A DNA stretch of 64,000 nucleotides from Tricholoma matsutake (taxonomy: Eukaryota; Basidiomycota; Agaricomycetes; Agaricales; Tricholomataceae). This document shows positions 32,751-44,733 of the stretch, one piece after another. Where the stretch lies: positions 6,882,001 to 6,946,000 of the forward strand of contig AP026546.1 of NCBI GenBank assembly GCA_026075535.2, given 5' to 3'. Each line of letters starts with the position of its first letter. The first letter of the stretch is position 1. Under the pieces are notes generated by a model. It was not told the origin of the DNA, did not search any database, and worked only from the letters and a program-made list of their open reading frames with translations. The translations under genes were made by a program, and so were the position numbers.

Positions 32751-35700
32751 GTAAGCTCACATGATCAGTAGCTATCACCTTTGCCCTCGCTGTGGCTACT
32801 GAAGCTGAACCCTTCAGGAATTCTCATGCCAGCAATGATGTGGAAGTGGAATAGTAATCCCCAAATTGACACATCCCATCACCAGTCTTGTTTGAAGGGC
32901 ACAATAGTTACCCAATGGATGGGAAAGGTTGCACCTGGATGGCCTGCTAAGGCAATGCTGACAAGACAGCACTCGGTAATGATGCCTGTCATCATTCCAA
33001 CTGCGAGAGTCTTCTTTCCAGATAAGCAGAGATGCTGGTTGTCAATGTGGAGCACAGAGGGATCCACACATGCAGTATTGACACATACTCCACTTTGAGT
33101 AAAGGTAAGTGCTTTCAAAATTATTCTATATTGGATAATGAATCAGTTAGATATAACATATTATATTGAGTGACATACATGATGTCCTCCTGCTGCCAAC
33201 TTGCACATATATCCATAAAAGTGGCCCATGAAACAATCGTGGACCCTATAAGTGGTTTAACTTTGCATAGATGGCTTGTAAGGGTTGTTAGTCACTAAAC
33301 TGTCCCCTTAGAATGGTGACTCATGGAAGTGCAGGGAGGTTCTGGTAGATTGGGGCCAAGTGTGGGTCAGGGCATGGGGATTTCATGACATCAGTGTCCG
33401 AGTCCTCTGCAGGATCATTGTTGGAGCTGCTGAATCAAATGTGAGTCTGCTTTGGGTGAAGAGAAGACATCACATACTTTTCTTCATCAGAACCAGCTGC
33501 CATCTTGGTTGGTGTTTCTTCATCCAAAGGGAGGTTTTCAGCACTCACTCTCCTAATCATACACGGTGAGGTAAGTGTTCAGTAGGAAAGTGACAAACAT
33601 CATATGGAGTGGATGGGGCTGAGTTGTCAGGAGTGATTCCCATATTACTCTCGATATCTTTGATGCATCCACGGGGGGAGCTAGTTGTATAGTTGCATTA
33701 ACAGAGGGATGTACATCTTAGGGTATGACATACAGTGCAGGAGAACTTTCAATGTCTTTAATGACAATTTTTGGGTCTGTAGCGGGTGCTTTCCCCTTGG
33801 TTTTCTTTTCAGACCTGGACTGTGTGAGGATATGGCCCAGTAATAAAGAGTGGGTACTTACTTGGATGCTGCAGATTGACCACCTTGCACCTTGGCCTTT
33901 TTGGTCTTTACAATTGTGCGCCTGACAAAAATAAGATGAGGGATGAAATGTTAAATCAAGGACATCCAATACTTAGGGCGGGCTCCAGCTCCTTTGCTAG
34001 GAAGAAATCCATGAGCATTGTAGTGTTTGGAGAAGCGTGCAGCCAGGATACATATGCCGCTATTTCCAAAATAGTTTCAAGTGCGACCATGCCATCTTTG
34101 TTAACCATAGAGCTGGAGGGGGATCTATGTTACAATACTGTCAGCAACCTACATGTAGTAGAGGAAATGAAAAGACAAACATTATCAAAACAGGGGGTAA
34201 CAAGTCATAGTCTACAGACCCTGGAGGGGGAGGTGATTGGGACTTTCTCTTATTAGATGCCCTCTTTTCAGCAGCGCTATACAAGTGTCAGGGATGAGTC
34301 AAGGAGGTTCAAGATTCTACAAACACAGTGGGCAAGATGTCTTTGGGAGGGTCTTTCTGCTTGTTTGAAACACCAGGACTGTGAAAGGGTCAGAAGTTAT
34401 ACCAAAGTGAATGCTTGCGAGGATAGCACCTTGGTTGCATAGAGAAGAGCTGCCAGGTGATGGGACTGCAGGAAAGACAGATATTAGGCAAGAATAATCT
34501 GAGAGAAAAAAAGACTGATGCCTCCAGATTAACTTGGCCACTGTAACCTGTAGGTCCTGACATGAGTGTTGCACACAAAAGGAATGGTTTACACATACAA
34601 CTGAAGTTTTGTGGGGGACACATTCTTTGCAGACCTGGAAAATGTCATGTCCTGAGCCATGGATAGCCAATGATAAGATGACCTGATGTATGCTGATTTG
34701 GTGTTCTTTTTTGGACCCATTGTGATTGTGGAGGGTGAAAGACTGGCACAGAGAGATTGGTCAAAAGTTTCTAGTACTAAGACTTGTGTATTAAAGTTTT
34801 GAGTTGAGGACTGGTTTTGCCCTGAAATATGTTTGACAGGAAGTGTGTTGACGTTGAAAACATAATGGTTGCATTTGTTGCAAGGTCTGTTGTAGCAATG
34901 GCATGTCAAAAGCTTCTGATTGATGTCTGGTAATACTTTGAAGGGCTCCATAAGGGAGGTGGAAAATGGGGCACTCAATGACTGTAGTTCTGATGTGACC
35001 ATCAGGCTTGACATCACCTGGGAGGTGTTCAATTCTCCCCAAGACACCGACCGAGTGCATAAGGAAATACCAGAGGATGCAAGATGTAATGTACAGCCTT
35101 CTGCAATATATCTGCAGAAAAAAGCACAGTGAGGATCCAGGGGGATGAAACAATGAAGATGCTATTGTGACAGCAGGGAGTGGAAAAGCACAGTGAGGAT
35201 CCATGGGGGATGAAACAACAAAGATGATACAAGGAGGGATGAGTTTGGCATCACTTGTTCTGTTATCAGAAACAGAAATGCCAGAATGCCAATTTGCCAG
35301 TCAGTGAATAATCAGGAGCAATGATAAGAGTGCCTGTGCATCATACATCCACAGTAATTTGAATGCCAGGCAGAGGAAGAACAGTGCCTTTAGTTATTCA
35401 TGGATACAGGCACAAATTTTGGGTTACAGTGCCGAGATGTAGGATGTAAATGAACATAAGTCGAGTAATGTAATGCTGAATAACTCCCCACAATCAAAAG
35501 TCTCCAGAAATGCCATGCCATGATGTTCAAATCGTTGGACCAGAAAGTTGCAGGTAATTATTTGTGAAGTGGAAGTTATAGCTCAACTTATAAGTCACTT
35601 AGGAAATACCCTGGAGCAATGCACAGTAGAAGTCAATGATGAAAGGGATAACCATTTAGCTGCTTTGCCAAAAGTCAGTATTTGCAACAGATAACAGTGC

Positions 35701-36974
35701 TTAATTTCTGACACACCATCAATGTAGGATTTTGACTGTTTCTGGACAGAAAACAAGATCAAGGAGGTCAGTAACCCAACTTCATGGTGCATTGTAAGGC
35801 AGGTTGGCGAAGGTGAAGGACACCAGATGGAGGAGGTAGTCTTCACAGTTCTGGGTATGATCACCTCGAAAGACTTGCCCCCATTATTGGAGAAGCCTGG
35901 GTTTGCTCTAGTGTGCATGGCAGATGATTTAACCAAACCAATTAGATCTACCACTTTTTGATATAGGTTCCTTCATCAGAGCATCTCCTTGACTGGCTTA
36001 GGAATGCCTACCTTCAAAAATGCCTGGTTGGCTGCAAAGAGCATCCACGGACGCTTTGATTGCCAATTTCCTGAAAAAGTGCTTGTGTTGTGGACAGATT
36101 CATTTGCAGATAACCTGGATATGTGTTCCATCGATATTTCAAATTGATATTTCACACCAAAATCAGAGGGTCAAAGTATAGAGTCCCTCGACGTTCTTCC
36201 AGGTGTAGATCCTCACGGCATATTGAGCAACATGGCAATTGGCGATGGAATTTGTTCATACATCCACACTGAAGATAACCAGGTGCAATACTTCAGGATG
36301 AATTCATGTGCATCCAGGATTAAATCGTAAGCCTGCACTGATCTGCAACCACTAAGTTTTCATGCGCATTAACAAGCTGGGGTCCAGGTACGCATGATGC
36401 GAACCACAGACTTTTTGAGTGGGCAACATTGTCCAAGCTCAGCTCTCATTTGTTGTCATTCCATTGAAGGGCAGGCAGCATAAGATGTTGACCATCCTTC
36501 ACTCCCTGGCATTTGTAGATGGTAAATTTAGTATGGTACATCTTGGAGGAAATGTTTTGGCAGAGGTTGATCACTGTTGACCAAGGTTGAGCAAATGCAG
36601 CAAATTGAAAAGAAGCCAAGGGCCGTAGCATCTGTTAAACACCAGATAGGATATGATGTGAGTGAAGGCTTTGGAGCTGGAAAGCAGGATAGAATGGGGT
36701 TGATGGAGAAGGGCACACTATCAATGCACCTGTGATTCTAAGTGAGACTGTTGGCTAAGAGATGAGTGGTTTGATATTCATACTAAGAGTTAAATGTACC
36801 TTCTTTTGATCTCAAATACTTCTTGTTGCTCTTTCTATAAACTAACCTGGCAGTTAGCCCATCCCATCCAGTGTAAGTGTTCTCATGCTAGCAATTGCCA
36901 ACTCATGGGAGGCTCAGGAGGAAACAGAAAGAAACTTACAGAATAAGGTTACCATCAAGGCTTTTACTGGCGAC
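32751..36974. other. Unassigned decayed DNA, no protein recognised
   Basis: About 4.2 kb with short frames on both strands (for example 33876-34256 plus, and 34791-35204 and 35595-35954 minus) that lack known motifs. Minus-strand GTAAG and CAG-like sites near 36850-36950 hint that a minus-strand intron-containing gene once existed. A minus-strand CHCYNRPCNKCNHY cluster at about 34860-34910 resembles a zinc-binding site. A small duplication, GCACAGTGAGGATCCA, occurs at 35127 and about 35190. The right flank of the copia is not the continuation of its left flank. Confidence 0.3.
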
Positions 36975-39500
36975 TAGTGTTTGAAAGTCCAGTTCACACA
37001 ACCAGAAAAAAACCAAAACTAAACCAAACTGAACCACAGTCTGGTTGTTTTATGGTTATGGTTGCCTCACATTTTTCTGGTGATCGGTTGTGGTTCTAAT
37101 GATTGTATATTTGACAAAAACCAGTTGTAGTTGGTTGTAACTGGTTTATATACATACTATATACCTCACTATAGCTACCTATATATAACTAATGTAAAGT
37201 GATAATAGGGCCATGCCCAAGGAAAGAAAAGCATGAAAAGTATGGGTTTATATACCTCAGGCTGCGCACGGACCATTTGGTCATATTTGCACAACCCAAA
37301 CAAGAAAGTGGTGCCACTTTCTCACATCCACAACCCACATTGCCAACATCAACATCAACCACCACCTCCCTCATCACTGCCACCACTGCTCCCCCTTCCT
37401 CTGTGTCCTTCCACCAACACCACTCCATCAACACCCATGTCCCCTATGTCGGATTGCACTGCCAAACACCGCAAATGCCCAAACTACGACAGATGTAGTT
37501 TGGGCCTCAAGTACAGTTTTTTTAATGTTCTGTTTTCAACTAACTAATGTTTTTCTTGTCTTTTTTAGGCTCTAACTATGTTGTAACAATGAAATGGTGC
37601 TCACGGCCATCTGCTTTGCACCCACCCACCACCACTGCGAGCCCCTGCTCGCAGGGTGATATTGGGTCCCATCCTGGATGACACCACCGCAGAACCAACA
37701 CACCACCCACACCTCTGCTGTGAGCAACTGCTCGCAGAGTGGATGGGGGTGGTGATGAACGACCAACAAAGGGCCCATGATGGACACCAATGTCTATGCC
37801 ACCAATGATGGATGCCAACACCAATGCCAGAGGACAACACCAACACCAATGCCACCAACAATGGAGGGACAACAATGGAGAGGAACAACAACAACAACAA
37901 TGAAGAGGGACAACAACAACAACACTCCCCACTTCAAGTGTGGGAGGGTTTTTTTTCATTTGTTGATGATGCTCAACCTGGAAACCCAAACAAAACCTAC
38001 TAAATGGCTTTGGATGGTATAACACAAGTCTGAGGAAGGATGTGAGGCCCTCTATATGTCACCCATCAGACCAACCATCAAATAGTCATAAAAGGACTGC
38101 TTGTCAAAGCAATTCGAAGCTAAAAGAATGTGTTTCGTGGAATTTTGGAGAATTTCATGGCTAGATCGATGAATTCGGAGTGCACAAATATGTTCAGATG
38201 CAAGATCAGGGGACTAGATGAGTAGTGGAAGCAAAGCAAAGGTGAATTGAGGGAAATAAGAGCAAAAATAGCGTAATGCGAGGATTTTTGAGGATTTTTG
38301 AGGATTTTCAAAGAATTTCGAGGAAGTTTAGTGTAAAACACCAAACTTCGGACTGAATAAGACTAAACTGAACTCTCAAATCACTGTGATCTGGGAGGAA
38401 GACGATGACCTTCCTGTTTTTCTTTGTATCTAGTACATCTTTTTATATAAAATAAAGAAACTACCTAAAAAGGCTAGAGAACATGAGGCAAACATGTGGA
38501 AAACTTGAGGCAAAAGACAATAGAAGTATATCAGAACAATAAAGCAAGACTAGAAAGGGTGAATATAACACATGATGAAGAAATAATAAGAAAGAATAGC
38601 TAAAAGTGGACTGTCCTTGTTATAAATTGCATAAAACATTGGAAACTGCTTTGAGCAGATTGTATGCATGCACATGCAGTCAAAATGTGTTCAATATACT
38701 TGAGATAGTGTTCCATGTGTCCAGCATATTGTTCAAATAGGAAATACTGTGTCTGAAGATGTTTTTTGAGGTTCGATGTTTTTTGAAGATTTTTGAAGTT
38801 TCTTCAGACTTCGTTCGTGGCCCGAAATCAGTGCGATATTGCTTGAGACTGGTTCGGAACTCATTGACAATGTTCCAAGTGTATATTCTGAGCTGTACGA
38901 AGGTCAGGGGAATTGTATTATGGTGGCTGAAGGCATGCAAAGAATTTTGAAGCATTGTTCAAGGCATTGCAAAGAATTTCAAAGCATTTTCATGACTTTG
39001 TAGAGCTTTGTAAAGCTTTGTAGAGCTTCAGAGGGGTTTGTATGGGTTTGTAGAGTTTTGTAGAGGTCTGTAGAGACTCATAGAGCTTTAACAAAGATCG
39101 TAGACGTGTTTGCCAAGCTTGAAAGACAAGGTGGACCTATCATCATTTGATACATTCCCCCTTCCCTTGCACATTCTGCAAGGTAGGGGGTCTATTTTCT
39201 ATTTATTGTGCTACCTACATGCTTGCTCACAGGCCCCTGCCTGTGAGGAGCTTTATTTTAGGTTTAGCATACTATTATTTAATCTACATAAACTCAGTTT
39301 AGGCTGACCACAGTCAGTAGATGACCGGTTGTCATCGAACCGACTATAACCAGTAGTCGAGTCGGGTTGAACTGCAATGAACCAGTTTTGTGCAGTTCAG
39401 TCCAGTTTTATATAGTTTTGGAATGTCATGGAACCGGTTGCAGTTCCGGTTTGAGCCCAAAGTGGGAAAAAACTGGACTGAACTGGACCTTCAAACACTA
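36975..39500 (+). mobile_element. Element C: 2526-bp non-autonomous hAT-like element, TAGTGTTT ends
   Basis: Ends are TAGTGTTTGAAAGTCCAG and the complement of CTGGACCTTCAAACACTA. Flanking CTGGCGAC (36967-36974) and CTGGTGAC (39501-39508) are an 8-bp duplication with one mismatch. Both ends carry subterminal AACTGG/CCAGTT-type repeats. Inside are one intron-like module (37460-37590), two GAGC...GCTC hairpins (about 37640 and 37725), CAA/CCA-rich DNA (37800-37930), and a TGTAGAGCTTTG-type short repeat (about 38990-39090). There is no transposase. It is related to the orphan end at 18385. Confidence 0.85.
37460..37590 (+). repeat. Intron-like module in element C
   Basis: The palindrome GCCCAAACTAC...GTAGTTTGGGC is followed by GTACAGTTT, a T-rich stretch, CAACTAACTAATG and TTTTTTAG, then GCTCTAACTATGTTGTAAC. 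The block after the acceptor aligns with GTTATAATCTACTGGCAAC after the acceptor in element B. It is a single copy here, not an array. Confidence 0.65.
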
Positions 39501-40130
39501 CTGGTGACCATGCAACCAAAGACCAGTACACTTTTTTTTCTCCCTTAAGGTTCCATGTCATTTGATCCCATCCACATCATGTATCTCTCAGTACTTGCCT
39601 GGTTATGCACCTTGACTCCAGTTTTGTCTTATACACAGGAATGTCCACCTACCTACAAGCTTCCATGAGTGTCTTATCATCACTGATGTCCTTCATCATT
39701 GATATGGATGTTTGCTAGGTCTGCAACTGTGGCAGAGCCTGTTAGAAGTCCATGTGGATGGATGGCATCTTACATGTGTCAGGTACATCTCCAGTGATAT
39801 CAAAACCCACCCTTTCATTGACTTCTGGGTGTATTACCTTCTAGTACAATTCAACAACCCTTTACATATTTGAATGTGATGATATGTGTCCCTGTCCCAA
39901 TGTCCTTCCTTGTTGTGTCTGTGCCCCTGTTGCATGTCTTGCTCTTGTAGCTCCACTTTGTGAATGCATCTATGTCGAAGCCTTGATAGATCCTATCCAT
40001 GTAAACCCTGTCCAACTCAATGCCTCTGCTCAATATGTGATGGACACCATGTTTCATCTCACTGATGTAATGTTTAATGCCTTCTTCTGGGCACACCATC
40101 ACATCTTCGAGCTCCCTACCAAATTTTGGT
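39501..40130. other. Region between element C and Helitron coding remnants
   Basis: It contains the right target copy of C and perhaps the Helitron 5' end, whose TC start cannot be fixed by eye. A Cys-rich frame at 39884-40162 (CPCPNVLPCCVCAPVACLAL) continues toward the Helitron ORF but has no known motif. Confidence 0.3.
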
Positions 40131-40216
40131 GGGAATTGTTGCATAGAGCTATGGATCCATGATGGCATGAATCTCTTTTTCTCTTACATGCAAAATCATT
40201 CAAATTACTTCTCTAT

Positions 40217-42300
40217 ATGTCCTCCATTCTGCTTATCCCTCCCTATTTGCTTGCTCAACTTGTCTCCTTAAACCTTTCTCGCTTCATCATGTTCAGACAC
40301 AATTTTTTGGCAGCACTTACTTCCAGACTCATAAATTCGGTTAGGTCCTCCCAGTTGGCCAAGCTCTTGGCTGCTGACAATGATTGTCATGTTTGCCTGT
40401 ATGTTTTGTCTTCATTTTGCTACAGATTGCCAAAGAACCTAGCCCTCTCCTGGCTGTTTCTAGCCATTGATCTCTCTGCCTTTCTCGATGCCTGCTGTAC
40501 ATTGGCTGATCCCTTTTGCTGCTTATCTCCTGCTCCATTTTCCACTTATCACCACAACATGGTCTCACCAAAAATCCTCCATGATGATATGTATAACTGT
40601 GAGCCCTCATGACCTCTGGGTGGTGGCAGGGAGCATGTGTTTCCCTTTGCAACTCTTAAGCCCTATATTACCTCAGACTTTCCTGCTGGTTGTGATGAGA
40701 CTCTTAGGTTTGTAGATCACATAGTTTCTGAAACTGTTCAAGATGCTTATCCAGCTAGTGATCAGTATGTTCATAGTCAGGTTCCTTTGGATTTGATCAC
40801 ACCTCATCTACCCCTGCAAACTCTATTCAAGCTTGCAAAGATCCATGGCCTTCAGATCAGCTCCCACATCCCTAAGAGCTGTGTACTACCACAATCCAAT
40901 TCACATACCTGTAATTCATGCAGCTTATATACTTCTGTCTTCACGGTTGTCAATTCTCAGGTGGTGAAAGATAGGAAAAGAAAACATGATGGTAATCAAG
41001 GACAGGTCAAGAATGACAATGTTACTGGTTCACAAGTAGAAACTCCCAAATCTGACCAAGGAAAGAAAACAGTAGATGGTGGAGACTCTTCCTTTGCCAT
41101 GAATGATTCCGCTGAGTTCCATCCAAAACCTGCAGACCTACATCTCGTGCACAACATCATCAAAAGTGCTTGCAAAGAATTTTCCCTAAAAAATTTGGAA
41201 GAAGCTGGTTGCGCCGTATGTGGCCAGTTAACTCCTGCTCCCCTTCTTACCAGGTTGAAGACAATAAAGAACCAGCTGCATGTGCTTCAAGCTTCAGGTG
41301 TTACTAGGGTAGAGTTGCACAAGTCCTCTGACATGATCCATGAGTTCTGAGGTCCAGTTCTGGATTATAAGTGCAATCAGATATGCGATGGTTGCTGCAA
41401 AAGCATTAGAAAGAATTGAATCCCACAACACACTTTGGCACATGGCACATGGATTGGGGAGGTCCCAAAAGAGTTGGCAGGTCTAAGATTCATCAAAAAG
41501 ATGCTTATAGCACGTGTAAGAGTGAACAACTGTTCTGTTTTTGTAGCCTCTTCAGGATTGAGGAAAATGGTTTTGCACGTCATTGTGTTTGAGTCACCTG
41601 TGCCCAAGGTATATCATTGCCTCCCGCCTCCCATGGAAGACCTGGACAAAGTACTAGCAGTGCTATTCACTGGCCCTTGTAAGCCAACAGAGAAAGAATT
41701 CCAGCAAACACTGTTACTAGTTAGACAGGACAAGGTGGCCCAAGTGGTGGAGTGGTTGAAGTTAAATCATTCCAATTATGTTGACTTAGAAATATCTTAC
41801 AAAGCATTGAATAGATATCCAGAAGATTCTCCTCCTGTTTCAATTGAGTATCAGCATTCAGTGACAAATAAAGTAGAGGAAGGCACCAGTGTGTTTGACA
41901 GTGGAATAGATACTGGTATCTCCGATGGTGAATGTCCATTTATTGTTCATGGGCTGACAGGTGACCAGATGACTACAAAGTCTGTTGAAGCACTCAAGGC
42001 TATTGCTCTGAACCACTGGAATAACCAGGGTGCCACCCTGGCGGTATCGCATGCCAAAAATGCACAGTTGATTTATAACAATCCCAATCTATATCCTCAG
42101 ATGTTCCCCTGGTTATTCCCATCCAGCTTTGGAGGGATTGGGTCAACAAATCTATCCGACAAATTACACAAGTGTTTGTTATTGATGTATCATGATAAGC
42201 ACTTCCAACTTGATCCGTTTTTTCCCTTTGTTGCTTTCAGTCATCAACAGGTTAAGTTGTCGACATCAGCTGGGTTCCTGCTTGCTGAGATGTTGATATT
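40217..42300 (+). pseudogene. Helitron polyprotein N-terminus, DUF6570-like zinc region
   Basis: One frame with TGA at 40610, 41348 and about 41417. LPLQTLFKLAKIHGLQISSH precedes a Cys-rich part: HTCNSCSLYTSVF, EAGCAVCGQLTPAPLL, then CNQICDGCCKSI. The DUF6570-like core follows: LAHGTWIGEVPKELAGLRF, MLIARVRVNNC, FTGPCKPTEKEF and VVEWLKLNHSNYVDLEISYK. Then NNPNLYPQMFPWLFPSSFGG and LLMYHDKHFQLDPFFPFVAF lead toward the Rep domain. A frameshift near 42290 moves the sequence to another frame. These motifs are known from Agaricomycete Helitron polyproteins. The zinc clusters probably bind the element DNA. Confidence 0.8.
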
Positions 42301-43885
42301 GCCAATAGGTTGCTTAACATAAATCAAAATGTATTATCCAACATTTCAGCGAGGATGGCCCATGACAAATTAGTAAAACCTACATCGAGTGATGAGGCTG
42401 CTGGTTTCCAATTGATCAGCGACCTCGACCACATGAATGGCAAGGTATGTGGATCCACCACAAGTAAAAAGTTTATGCGCAGCAAAATTTGGTCTCTCAT
42501 TGCTTACATGAGTGCTTCTCTATGGTACATAACTCTGTCCCCTGCTGACAACAAACATCCACTGTGTCTATATCTTGCAGACAGTGTAGAGCAGTTCGAT
42601 GTCAACCTCTCACAGACTGAAGATGAATGCTACCATCTCATTGCCAGTAACCCAGTTGCAGGGGCACAATTTTTTGACTTCATGGTCCAAATGTTTGTCA
42701 AACACATACTAGGGGTTGACAGCGACAATCGGGGTCTATACAGAGACACTTCTGCATATTATGGGACAGTCGAACAGCAGGGTCGGCTGACATTGCATCT
42801 ACACATGCTGCTTTGGATTTGAGGAGGGTTATCACCAGATGAGATTTGCTGCAGGCTATTGGATCCTGATTTGTTTTTCCATAAAAGTGGGATAGAGTAC
42901 CTCGAGAGCATTCATGCAGGCGAATTCATGACCAGATGTAAGGAAGAAGTGGAGGCAAATGTTGCGGAAGCTGAACATTGCATGGATTATTGTAACCCAA
43001 TGGAAACTATGCCTGAGAGCCCACCTCCCTCCTGTGAGGAGTCAGATTGCAACAGTTGTTGGACTTGTGATACACTGGTGTCGTGGTGGGAGCGTTTCAA
43101 ATCAATGGTTGATGATTTGCTTTTAAGGTCAAATATTCATAAGTGCTCTTCCAATATAAACAAGGATGGCTCACAGAACAAGGCACATCCACTCAAGGGA
43201 TGTCTCGACAATGTCTGGAGTAGGTGTAAAGCCAGATTCCCTTGTCCAACACTCAACAAATCTGAAATTGACAAAGAGACTGGTGGAATTAACATGAAAA
43301 AGTGGGAACTGTGGCTGAACACATTCACCTATGCTGTAATGTATCTCTTCTGATGTAACACTGATATTATGAGCTTACAGTCAGGCACAGTGATCAAAGG
43401 AGTCCTGTTGTATGTGTCAAACTATGTCACCAAGTTGCCCTTGAAAACACATGTAATCTTTGATATTGTTTGTTCTGTATTCCAAAAGAATCCTGAAGCA
43501 GTTGCCAGGTCTGACACAAGAAAAGAGAAGGCCCACAAACTAATGACCAAAATTGTCAATTTTCTCAGTGCTAAGATGGAGATGGGTTTGCCAATGATAA
43601 GTATATACTTACTTGGTAATCCAGACCACTATAAGAGCCACAAGTTCCATCCATTTTGTTGGCAACCATTCATTCAAGAGAGTCAAAAACCTTGGGTACG
43701 TGCCGACCACATACATTCCGACAGGGGCACCATGGGAGCAAGCAATACACATGAAGACAGTGATGTAGCTGTCAAAGTTGCTCTCTGTAAGCACAATGGC
43801 CACATTGTTGGTCTCTCACCTGTTCATGACTATGTGTTTTGTCCTGGCAATATCTGTGACATGTGCTTGTATGACTGGATTCAAC
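42301..43885 (+). pseudogene. Helitron Rep (Helitron_like_N) region
   Basis: DIANRLLNINQNVLSNISAR resumes the frame. FMRSKIWSLIAYMSASLWYI, TLSPADNKHPLCLYLAD and GTVEQQGRLTLHLHMLLWI hold the two conserved HUH-region motifs (the HLHML histidines). After TGA at 42820 the frame continues GGLSPDEIC, DDLLLRSNIHKC, RCKARFPCPT, TGA at 43351, and YVSNYVTKLPLKTH, where the Y-x-x-Y-x-x-K spacing fits the catalytic tyrosine motif. It ends at DMCLYDWIQ where element E begins. Rep nicks and joins strands during rolling-circle transposition. Confidence 0.85.
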
Positions 43886-44725
43886 TAGTGTTTACAGGTC
43901 CAGTTCAGTCCGGTTTTTTATGTCTAAATGGGGCAACCGCAACCGCAACCAGTCCAAAACTGACCCAGATATTGCTGAACTGCAACCGGACCACATAGGA
44001 CCAGTCCATATCAGTCCATGGACCGAAAAAAACCAGTTTGAACTGACTTTTTGCTGTAAAATTTGTTGTACCAATATAACCCATATACTTCTCGACAACT
44101 ATTAATTGGACTATCTTACCATTACACAAGCAGTTGGATATTGTAATTCCCCAGCGACAGGTCCAACTTTTAAGAGATTTCATCAAGATCTGACAGAGAT
44201 ATGACTGAAACAAAAGTACATTGTATTCCATGTTGTAGTTTGTAGTTTGTAGTTACAACTTGTTAGGGCTGTTAAATGAATCAAATACACATGGTATAGA
44301 TGTTTATGTATGTTATTCCTTTGCCTTGGATAATGTCCAATTGTGCCCAACATTTTTGTAGCACAAGGTATAAACAGTACAGTCACAGCTGCTCAAATGA
44401 CATCAAAATACTCACATCAAAATGTATTTTGTCATATCTCTCTCAGTTCTCAACCATTTTTGATGGTCCAGGGAGCAAAATTGAAGCCATTATGTGTGGG
44501 AATCAGGGAGTATAGTGTACGTGACCTATAAACCGGTTCGGATCGGTTTTCATCGGTTCAATGATATTTGTCAAAGCAAAAGACTGGCAACTGGACTGCA
44601 AAAGACTGGCAACTGGACTGCAAAAGACCGGTCCTATAAATAGCCACCTGACGAACCGGACTTTGGTTCAGTTCAGTCCGGTTTCAGTCTTTTTCCGGTT
44701 CGTAGGACCGGACCTTTAAACACTA
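43886..44725. mobile_element. Element E: 840-bp non-autonomous hAT-like element
   Basis: It starts TAGTGTTTACAGGTCCAG and ends GGACCTTTAAACACTA. The perfect 8-bp duplication GATTCAAC flanks it at 43878-43885 and 44726-44733. It is homologous along its length to element F (51003-51841). It has no coding capacity. Both ends hold multiple short ACCGG/CCGGT motifs, which are candidate transposase-binding repeats. Confidence 0.95.
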
Positions 44726-44733
44726 GATTCAAC

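Noticed and set aside
32751..36974. KDZ-type transposase or other known gene on the minus strand
   Set aside because: The CHC...CNKC cluster and splice-like sites were suggestive, but none of the expected KDZ motifs was found and the frames are short.
39884..40162. Cys-rich protein CPCPNVLPCCVCAPVACLAL as a separate gene
   Set aside because: It abuts the Helitron N-terminus in one of several open frames and has no signal peptide or recognised domain.
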